Of a stretch of DNA of 64,000 nucleotides, positions 53,407-61,600 are shown one piece after another. The translations under genes and the position numbers were made by a program. The notes beneath the pieces were generated by a model. That model was given only the letters and a program-made list of their open reading frames with translations. It ran no database searches and had not been told where the DNA came from. Source of the stretch: Gottschalkiaceae bacterium SANA (GTDB taxonomy: Bacteria > Bacillota > Clostridia > Tissierellales > GPF-1); the NCBI GenBank assembly GCA_036323355.1, contig AP028876.1, positions 806,001-870,000 of the forward strand, read 5' to 3'. Positions within the stretch are counted from its first letter, which is position 1, and the number at the start of each line of letters is the position of its first letter.

Positions 53407-55257
53407 ATGAGCAAGCCTGTCATTCGAACTAGTAAAAATGGCCCCTATGTCGTGCAATATGCAAAAAAACTGACAGAGTCAAGAGGTTCGGCGGTTGAAA
53501 TCAAGGATCAAGCCATCGCTTTATGTCGCTGCGGGCAGTCAAAAAACAAGCCTTTTTGCGATGGAACACATGGTAAAATTCAATTTGATTCCAGAAAGAA
53601 GGATGATCGAGTTCCCCGATTGCTTGAAACGTATATAGGAAAAGAAATTATCATTCACGATGATCGTGGTATATGCTCCCATGCGGGGTATTGTACCGAT
53701 GGATTACCCAAAGTTTTTCGTATGGGAATAGAACCCTGGATTGATCCAGATGGAGAAAGCATGGAAAAGATTATTGAGACTATAGAAAAATGTCCTTCTG
53801 GAGCACTTAGTTACACGATCGATGGAGTTAAAGTCGATGATTTTTCCAAAGAACCAACTCTTGAGATCAGTGAAGATGGACCCTATTATGTGGGGGGGGA
53901 CATTGAACTGATCGACGAAGATCATCCACAAACCATGAATCATTATGCTCTTTGTCGATGTGGTCATTCCACGAATAAACCCTTCTGCAATGGACAACAC
54001 TGGTACAAAAGATTCGAAGACAAGGGACTTGTTGCTGAATCGAAGGAATGCACTTGCTCAGACCAAGAAGCTTTCGACAATAAGGTTGGCGCAATTCAAA
54101 ATTTAGCAAGAACGGGGAAAAGTGAAAATTCTGCCATGAGAACACAAGAAACCTTTCTGGATTTTAAATCCATTATGTTTAAAGGAGCTCAGTTAGATCC
54201 CATGCCTTTAAATGGTGAGGTGAAAGTTGATCTAACAACGATCATTGGGAAGCAGGCAAAGAAACCCTTAGTGATGTCTATTCCATTTTATGTTTCCCAT
54301 ATGTCTTTTGGTGCTATCTCACGTGAAGCGAAAATTGCATTGGCAAAAGGAACAAGCTTAGTTGATACGGCCATGTCTTCCGGTGAAGGTGGTATGCTGC
54401 CTGAATCGAGAGCCGCTGCCAAGACCTATATTTATGAGTTGGGTACGGCTGCATTTTCGCATGATGACCAAATCATTCGACAAGCAGATGCTGTGGAAAT
54501 CAAAATTGGTCAAGCGGTAAAACCGGGACTTGGCGGTCACTTGCCCATCGAGAAAATTACCCCTGAGATTGCAAAAATCCGTGGCTTAAAAGCAGGTGAA
54601 GCATCGGTATCTCCCGGTAGGTTTTCAGGTGTAGATACAATAGAAGACTTGATTGAAATGGTTGCCCATATTCGCCAAGTAACAGGGGGCGTGCCTGTGG
54701 GTATTAAGTTTTCAGCGGGTCATATCGAAGCGGATTTGAAACAAGCACTTCAAGCTAACCCTGACTTCATCACCATTGACTGTCGAGGAGGCGCAACGGG
54801 GTCTTCTCCAAAATTTTTGAAAGACAATGTAGGCGTCCCTGCCATTTATGCCATTACAAGAGCAAGAAAGTACTTGGATCTTGTCGAGAGCAAGGTAAGT
54901 CTTTGCATTACCGGAGGCTTTCGAGATGCAGCCGATATCGCCAAGGGTTTGGCACTTGGGGCGGATGCGATTGCCCTTGCGACAGCATCCTTAATCGCCA
55001 TAGGCTGTATGCAGTCTAAGGTTTGCCATACAGGAACCTGCCCTGCCGGAATCGCAACACAAGATGAAAATCTGAGAGCCTTGTTTGATGAAGAAAAAGC
55101 GCTGCTTCAATTTCAAAATTTCTATAGCGCTACAGCAAAAGAATTGCAAGTTTTTGCACGGTCAAATGGGAAAGATTGTATTCATGACTTGAATTTCGAT
55201 GATTTGGTGACCGATAGTTCGGAAGTGTCTAGACACACAGATCTGACTCATATGTAA
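53407..55257 (+). CDS. CDGSH - monocluster Fe-S - CDGSH - glutamate synthase-type FMN fusion protein
   Basis: 616 residues. CDGSH motif 1 at about 40-55 (CRCGQSKNKPFCDGTH) has all three Cys and His. A divergent 4Fe-4S/ferredoxin-like domain lies at about 76-140 with CSHAGYC and KCPSGALSY. CDGSH motif 2 is at about 182-197. From about 255 a GltB-type FMN barrel follows, with SGEGGMLPES, IKIGQAVKPGLGGHLP, and the GltB cysteine cluster CMQSKVCHTGTCPAGIA near 538. No glutaminase domain is present. It is probably a soluble multi-cluster flavoenzyme of electron transfer or an archaeal-type glutamate synthase variant. AAGGAAGGAGCAAGCT is the ribosome site. It is monocistronic. Confidence 0.88.
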   Translation: MSKPVIRTSKNGPYVVQYAKKLTESRGSAVEIKDQAIALCRCGQSKNKPFCDGTHGKIQFDSRKKDDRVPRLLETYIGKEIIIHDDRGICSHAGYCTDGLPKVFRMGIEPWIDPDGESMEKIIETIEKCPSGALSYTIDGVKVDDFSKEPTLEISEDGPYYVGGDIELIDEDHPQTMNHYALCRCGHSTNKPFCNGQHWYKRFEDKGLVAESKECTCSDQEAFDNKVGAIQNLARTGKSENSAMRTQETFLDFKSIMFKGAQLDPMPLNGEVKVDLTTIIGKQAKKPLVMSIPFYVSHMSFGAISREAKIALAKGTSLVDTAMSSGEGGMLPESRAAAKTYIYELGTAAFSHDDQIIRQADAVEIKIGQAVKPGLGGHLPIEKITPEIAKIRGLKAGEASVSPGRFSGVDTIEDLIEMVAHIRQVTGGVPVGIKFSAGHIEADLKQALQANPDFITIDCRGGATGSSPKFLKDNVGVPAIYAITRARKYLDLVESKVSLCITGGFRDAADIAKGLALGADAIALATASLIAIGCMQSKVCHTGTCPAGIATQDENLRALFDEEKALLQFQNFYSATAKELQVFARSNGKDCIHDLNFDDLVTDSSEVSRHTDLTHM

Positions 55258-55279
55258 TGCGTCTGTCGTATGAGAAAAA

Positions 55280-55310
55280 GAAACTGGCAGCTAAGGCTAC
55301 CGGTTTCTTT
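55280..55310 (+). terminator. Hairpin terminator
   Basis: GAAACTGGCAGC / GCTACCGGTTTC stem (one mismatch, one G-T) with a TAAG loop, followed by TTT. Confidence 0.7.
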
Positions 55311-55448
55311 GTATATGGAAGTGAACAATAAAAGGATTGCGGCTTAAGACTCTACGGAGCGTAGATAGCAAAATGAAAGTTACTCTGCTATATTTAGTAT
55401 AGAGAGAAAAGAGGATGAAAGTTAATGAATGCAATTTAGGAGAAAAAG

Positions 55449-56033
55449 ATGGATTGTTTAAAGATCGGCGAATTGATTCGAAGCCTGCGTAAAGAAAAAG
55501 AAATGACGCAAAATGACCTAGCTAATCAATTAAATATCAGTGATAAAACCATTTCAAAATGGGAGCGTGGTTTGGGTTGCCCTGATATTACGTTGATTGC
55601 AGAGCTATCAGAAATCCTTGGCGTAGACCTGGCCCATATGTTAAAAGGGGATTTACTGGAAAGTGACATGGTAGGAGGAAGTATGAAAAATTCAACGTTT
55701 TATGTATGCCCGACATGTGGGAATATAACAGTATCCACAGGAGATGCGAGTGTTAGCTGTTGTGGCAGAAAAATGGAGGTGCAAACCCCTCAAAAGGCAA
55801 GTGACGATAAAAAACTGAATGTAGTCTTGGAAGAGGGAAAATGGTATATCACCAGCAATCATCCTATGGCCAAGGATCACTATATTTCATTTGTAGCCTA
55901 TCTAGTAGGGGGAGGCATGCAACTCGTGAAACTCTATCCGGAGTGGGACATGCATCTTCGAATGACTAAACAAGGCCATGGGAAATTTGTGTGGTATAGC
56001 ACAAAGGAAGGACTCTTTTATCAGTTGATTTAG
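55449..56033 (+). CDS. XRE regulator fused to a desulfoferrodoxin-like domain
   Basis: 194 residues. The XRE helix-turn-helix is at about 5-62 (IRSLRKEKEMTQNDLANQL then KTISKWERG). From about 80 the sequence YVCPTCGN...SCCGRKM matches the desulforedoxin-like zinc/iron site, and SNHPMAKDHYISFVAYL with a later LYPEWDMHLRM resembles the superoxide reductase barrel. The expected iron-ligand His residues are partly kept (HPMAKDHY). It could be a regulator that senses redox state or superoxide through its own metal domain. The ribosome site is AGGAGAAAAAG. Confidence 0.82.
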   Translation: MDCLKIGELIRSLRKEKEMTQNDLANQLNISDKTISKWERGLGCPDITLIAELSEILGVDLAHMLKGDLLESDMVGGSMKNSTFYVCPTCGNITVSTGDASVSCCGRKMEVQTPQKASDDKKLNVVLEEGKWYITSNHPMAKDHYISFVAYLVGGGMQLVKLYPEWDMHLRMTKQGHGKFVWYSTKEGLFYQLI

Positions 56034-56087
56034 TGGTAGAATGATATATTTTCAGGTATATTTACAGGTTAATAAAGGGATCGAAAG

Positions 56088-56119
56088 AGTACAGCATTCT
56101 TAGGATGCTGTACTTTTTT
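56088..56119 (+). terminator. Rho-independent terminator
   Basis: AGTACAGCAT / ATGCTGTACT stem with a 7-nt loop, followed by a T run. Confidence 0.85.
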
Positions 56120-56273
56120 CAGCGGGAGCTGTGAAGAGGATATAGGTGTATTTGGTACTTTAAAGACCGGACTTTGTATCGTTGAGATTGGCTAATATGG
56201 TGAACTCATTTAAGTTATCATTGAATGTTGTGATTGAAATGTAATATATTAACAAGTAGAAGGATGTGAGCCT

Positions 56274-56993
56274 ATGATTGAACTTGCAATATGTGATGAT
56301 GAAGTCAAAGAGATTGAACACACTCAAGCCATGATTATGCAGTATATCAATAAACATCCCCAATACGACATAAAAATTCACTCTTTTTCTGCGCCATTGG
56401 AGCTCTTGTCCTTTGTGGAGGAAAATGGTGGTTTTGATGTGTTACTCCTAGATATCTATATGGCTGGCATAAAGGGGATCGATCTAGCTAGGGAGCTTCG
56501 TACCCTTGGTGATGAGGGCGAGATCATCTTTCTTACGACGTCCCGCAACCATTCCCTAGAAGCTTTTGAAGTGAATGCTGCACAATATTTGGTAAAGCCA
56601 TATGGAAAAGAATCTTTTTTTTCTGCCTTGGATCAGGTGATGCGACGGATTGAAGTCGATCGAAGAGCGGTGATCGTTTTAAAGACTTCGGAAGGGATTT
56701 CTCGCATTGCGCCTAGGGATGTTGTGTATACGGAGACCAGTCGGAACAACTATCAGTTGATTCATGCCATTCAAGGTCAAAAAATGGAGGTTCGCATGAC
56801 ATCCGCAGAGCTTTTTGCATTGCTTTCTGTCAATAAGTTTTTTATCAGATGCGGAGCTTCCTTGAATTTGAATTTAAAATATATTCGTCAGATTTCCAAA
56901 AAGTTGATTTTTTTTGATACAGGAGACCAGATTGCATATCCCTACAGGTCTTATAAAAAGCTCAAAGAGGAGTTTTTACATTTTCAAATGTAG
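56274..56993 (+). CDS. AgrA/LytR-type response regulator (LytTR DNA-binding)
   Basis: 239 residues. The receiver domain has ICDDEVKEIE near 6, phospho-Asp in VLLLDIYMAG near 60, TTSRN near 88 and VKPYGKE near 108. The LytTR domain from about 137 holds the VVYTETSRNNYQL and FFIRCGASLNLNLKYI segments. LytTR proteins bind direct repeats with about 21-bp spacing. The kinase gene follows 65 bp downstream. No agrB/agrD-like genes were found beside it. Confidence 0.92.
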   Translation: MIELAICDDEVKEIEHTQAMIMQYINKHPQYDIKIHSFSAPLELLSFVEENGGFDVLLLDIYMAGIKGIDLARELRTLGDEGEIIFLTTSRNHSLEAFEVNAAQYLVKPYGKESFFSALDQVMRRIEVDRRAVIVLKTSEGISRIAPRDVVYTETSRNNYQLIHAIQGQKMEVRMTSAELFALLSVNKFFIRCGASLNLNLKYIRQISKKLIFFDTGDQIAYPYRSYKKLKEEFLHFQM

Positions 56994-57058
56994 GCCTAGT
57001 GGATGAATGAACGGCTGATCCATGCAGTGCGGACCAAATAGGTGGAAGAAGGTGGACT

Positions 57059-58363
57059 ATGTTCTATGCGATACTCATATTTTTTTCGTTTTTAGAATCG
57101 ATTATCGGTTTTTCTTTTATGTCGGCCTCGATCATGAAATTTCGTGAACCGGTAAAAAAACGAATTATTGTAGCCCTTTCTTTTATGATCTTGAGTATGA
57201 GTGTATTTTTTTATGCGCTTGTTGCTTATGGGTCACAGGCTGTGTCGGGATTTGCTATTGTGATTATTCTGATCGCATTTTCGATTTGGTATGTGATCTG
57301 TTCGGGGGATCCTTTATTTGTTTCTCTGTTTCATTTCTTAACTTTCGTGAACATCTATATTTCGATCAGTTATATTGGTGATGATTTAGCCATGCAGCTA
57401 GAGGGCGTGCAGAAAGTCTTGCTTTATATCACCATACGCACATTGATCTATGCGGGCCTCATATTCTTGCTTTTCAAATGGGTTCGACCCCGCGTTCATC
57501 GGCTAGTTGAGATTCTTGACCAAGAATGGCGAGCGGCGACACTCGTTCCCTTCGTTTTTTTACTACTTCAAATTTTGCTTCTCTATTATCCAACACCCTA
57601 CTGGAATTGGGATAGTAATAGTTGGTATAAAACAATTACAGTTGTTGTTTATGTGCTTTTTGTGGTAGTTTATTATCTGTTGTATATACAGGCCAATGCT
57701 ATTGTAGAAAAATATCTCTTAGAAAAGAAGCAACTGCTGATGTCACAGCAGGAAAAACTTTGGGAATCCGAATTGGAGAGACAAAAGCTTGCTACGGAGT
57801 TAGCCTTTGAGCAACGGCATAATATGCATCATCACAACGCGGTGATCAGCGGGATGCTGCAAAGCCAACAAATAGAGGAACTGAAAAGATATATGAAAAG
57901 TTGTGACGCTGCATTGGATGTCAAGTATTCACATGATTATTGTAAAAATCCAATTGCCAATAGTATATTCAACCTCTATGCAGACCGAGCGGAGAAAGAA
58001 AACATCCGATCTGAATTTTATGTAAGTATCCCCGAGGATATCGGTATCGAAAATGTTGATCTAACATGTGTCCTTGGAAATGCCTTGGAAAATGCATTGG
58101 AAGGTTGTTTAAGGCTTGCAGTTAAAGTGGATAAAGAGATTATCGTTACGACAAAATTTATTGATCGGCGTCTACGTATTCAGGTGGAAAATACGTGTCG
58201 AACGGATATTAAGTTTAAAGAAGAACTACCTGTCACTCAAAAGCAAGGAGGGGGAACCGGTACGAAAAGTATTCTATACACGGCGGAAGAGTATGATGGC
58301 GCAGCGGGCTTTTCGGTCCGGAATGGAAGCTTTATTACACAAATTGTGATGAATGCAAGGTAG
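57059..58363 (+). CDS. AgrC/ComD-type sensor histidine kinase (GHKL)
   Basis: 434 residues. About six to seven membrane helices span 1-215, followed by a short coiled coil. The phospho-acceptor region FEQRHNMHHHNAVISGMLQ near 252-270 is of the HPK10 type, and the GHKL ATPase has CVLGNALENALEGCLR near 340 and GGGTGTKSILYTAEEY near 398. It is the partner of the LytTR regulator just upstream. The ligand is unknown; relatives sense peptides, but no peptide precursor lies nearby. Confidence 0.9.
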   Translation: MFYAILIFFSFLESIIGFSFMSASIMKFREPVKKRIIVALSFMILSMSVFFYALVAYGSQAVSGFAIVIILIAFSIWYVICSGDPLFVSLFHFLTFVNIYISISYIGDDLAMQLEGVQKVLLYITIRTLIYAGLIFLLFKWVRPRVHRLVEILDQEWRAATLVPFVFLLLQILLLYYPTPYWNWDSNSWYKTITVVVYVLFVVVYYLLYIQANAIVEKYLLEKKQLLMSQQEKLWESELERQKLATELAFEQRHNMHHHNAVISGMLQSQQIEELKRYMKSCDAALDVKYSHDYCKNPIANSIFNLYADRAEKENIRSEFYVSIPEDIGIENVDLTCVLGNALENALEGCLRLAVKVDKEIIVTTKFIDRRLRIQVENTCRTDIKFKEELPVTQKQGGGTGTKSILYTAEEYDGAAGFSVRNGSFITQIVMNAR

Positions 58364-58381
58364 GACATCAATCAAATAAAG

Positions 58382-58427
58382 AGGAAGTAAGCGATCGGTT
58401 TAAACCGGCAGCTTGCTTCCTTTTTTT
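58382..58427 (+). terminator. Terminator with nested hairpin
   Basis: GGAAGTAAGC / GCTTGCTTCC outer stem encloses the perfect CGGTTTAAACCG hairpin, followed by seven T. Confidence 0.85.
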
Positions 58428-58433
58428 ATGAAA

Positions 58434-58527
58434 GAGTCAATTACCCCAATAAGTGAGTCAATTGCCCCAAAAACAGTTATGATTTCCCTTTTATGATAAA
58501 TTGAAACGTAGATAGTTGGGACAATTG
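58434..58527. promoter_or_regulatory. Direct repeats with 21-bp period, candidate LytTR site
   Basis: GAGTCAATTACCCCAA (58434-58449) and GAGTCAATTGCCCCAA (58455-58470) differ at one base and have a 21-bp period. A related inverted copy, TTGGGACAATTG, is at 58516-58527. They lie after the AgrC-like gene's terminator and 115-210 bp before the surface-protein ATG. The spacing fits LytTR dimers on one DNA face. Confidence 0.5.
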
Positions 58528-58641
58528 TTTGTTTTTTTACAGGAATTGATAATATGGTTTTTTTATAGTCGCCCAATAAATTGTGGAAATAATTACTTGT
58601 AGAATACTGGATATGCTCATAAAAAAGAGAGGAAGTCTAAA

Positions 58642-61600
58642 ATGAAAAAAAGAATCGTCTGTATTTTGCTTTGTCTATCAATGCTATTGAATATGATACC
58701 TTTTTCAGCTTTTGCGTTGGACAATCAGAGGGAGGAATTGTTTAATGATGTCAATCAGAATGATTGGTTTTATGATTCTATTCTGTATGCTGTTGAAAAT
58801 GAGTTCTTCTCGGGCATAGGACCAGATACGTTTGCGCCGGAGGATCCAATGACGCGTGCCATGTATGTAACGGCGATTGGGCATATAGCAGGAGTCGATG
58901 ACAGCTATCCAGTGCAAGAAGGATTCTTTTCGGATGTTGAGATTAATGCTGACTATGCACCCTTTGTGATGTGGGCGGCAGATCAAGAGATCAGTCAAGG
59001 GGTTGGCAATCATGTATTCGGTCCTGATGGATTGATCACTCGAGAGCAGATGGCAACTTTTACCGTTCGTTTTTTCGATGCATATGAAATTTCATACCCA
59101 CAAAGCATAGATAAAGCGGCTCCCAAAGATTTTGACAAAATCGAAGACTATGCAAAGGCTGCTGTCTTGAAGCTCTGGAACTGCGGACTCTTTGTTGGAG
59201 ATGGAGAAGGCTTTTTCAATCCAAAAGGCAGTGCAAGCCGCGCTGAAGGGGCAACCTTTTCGGTACGGATGAATCAGATTTTCGAAAGTGAAAGGGTACG
59301 AATGCAAGAAACGCAAGAAACCGGAGTTATGAGATCCTATGCGGAACACTTTCGCATTGAATATGTTTCCAATGGTGGCAGTGAAATAGAGCCCCAAATT
59401 CTTAAAAAGGGTTCATCTCTTGAGATGCTACCGATTCCTTATAAGGAGAATGAAATATTTTCAGGCTGGTATTATGATAAAAACTTTGAAAAACGTGTAT
59501 ATAGCAATGCGATCTTAACGGAGGACATTACTCTCTATGCAAAATACGGGGAAGTGGGACCTTTGACTGAGGCCGAATCTCCATCCTTTGCCAGTGCTTT
59601 GGATCAGGAGACCAATTTTTCGATTACCGTGGAATCCTTGGCGCCGATGACTACTGAGGAGGTAAAAAAATTCGTTACAATTAAAAATCTGAATAGCCCC
59701 AATCAAACGGATTTTCTTCAGGTGAGTGTAGAGGGAAACGCATTTGATCTTTCCGGTATTGGTGGATTTGAAGCGGGGGCAACCTACCGAATTACCCTTG
59801 AAAATGAAATCTTATATTTTCAAGGATTTGGACCCTCTGTCCGAAATTACAATTTTACGATTGTAAAAGATGATGTAATGAACCTGGCCCTAAGTCCGGA
59901 TATGATTTATATCCCATTTGACCAGGTTGGCAGTCTCAGCCAAGAGGGAAAGCGGGTTCAAACCCTGTCGACTCCCCTAGCTTCTGTGGGTGGCACAAAC
60001 AGTTCAGGGCTTTCCGATCTTACAGAAGGCACCTTTATTTATGATGAAATTCTTGAAATTGGCGACACGGTTACGATCTATGAAGGAATTCGTCCCGATC
60101 AGCGCGTATTGGATGATAGACGGGCCGGTGCAGATGGAGAGATTGCCTATGTGACCATTACAGCTACAAACGGGAATACATATACTTTTGTCAGTGCACA
60201 AGCGGAGGATGTCTTGTTTACACCGGATGTGCTTCCTTTGAATCGAGTAGAGGATACGGACGGAAATCCCATGGATCATTCACTAACGGTCAATGAAACG
60301 GCAATGGAGTTTTCAGACGATCGCTATGGACCGATGCAACTTGATTCTCAAACAAGGGTTGACCGGGGGGACTATATCGCTTTTTATGAGGGTGAATTTG
60401 GTCCGAATACCAATGTGACTGGATACGGATTGATCAGCTCGATAAGCCGTGAAAATGGCTATATAGTTATCGAGTATACGGATGCGACGATGGATGAAAT
60501 TCTTGCGGCCATGGATATGTACAATACGGATTCCATGAGTGGAGATGAACTGTTGGATCAAGTTGATGTGGCGGCATTGGAAGCGGATATCGAGCAGCAG
60601 GCCATTGATAGTGGCTTTGCGGATGAAGCGGCCTTATATTTGTCTGAACTTGCTTTGAAAACGGATTCATTTACGGAGTTAAGCGAAGATTTCCAACTGA
60701 CTAGTTATGAACTCATGTCGGAAGACGGGAAACTGATCAAGCCCGAGGAATTGCAACTGCTGGGTAGCGGAAACAAAGTTGAGGTGAAATTGGATAAATT
60801 GCAGGCGAATATATCTACTCACCTGCAGCATTTTGATGCCTCTGGCGTACGGCTTACCCTTGATGTGGGAGTCAAAATTAAGATCTCGGTCAATGACGAT
60901 ACAGAAATTGTCATTACGGTGACTGGTACCTTCGAAGAAGAAGTGCGGATCGCCATCAATGTAGATGGGGGAGCCGTTTGGAAATGGTGGGGGATTTTTC
61001 CATACATCGCGGAATATGAAGTGACGGCTAATACAGACCTGTTTAACTTCACGGGGATTGGGATCAACGCCAGCATTGTAACTAAGGAAAAGAAAGACAA
61101 TGTATGGACTGATAACAAGGAACTGCAAAACATTAGCAACGAGCTAAGGAAACTTCTGGATAAAAAAGATCCACTGATCGGTGGTGGACAAGGCACCGTA
61201 GCTGACGGCTTGGCAGATAAGTACAAGGCGATGATTGACACGGAAAGCGACTGGGTCAATCTCTTTGAAAAAGATATTTTCAGTAAAGAAATTCAGATTC
61301 CACCCATCTATATTATTGTGGTTGAACTTGGCGTAAAATTCGCCGTTTCGGTAGATATGAATATCTCTTTGGGATGCGACTTCTACTATGAAAATGCAAA
61401 GCGATATTCCTATACCGTTGAGGTCTTTGGAAAGAATGTGACCAGTGATGTGGTTGACATGGTGGAAGAGCACTATGAGTTTACCTTTTATGTCATGGGT
61501 ACCATGGGGCTGAAAGCCGGTATTATTGCGGAAATCAAAGTCGGACTCTTTTCCACCAAGGTTGCCAGTGTCGGATTCTCGGCGGAAGCAGGGGTTTATA

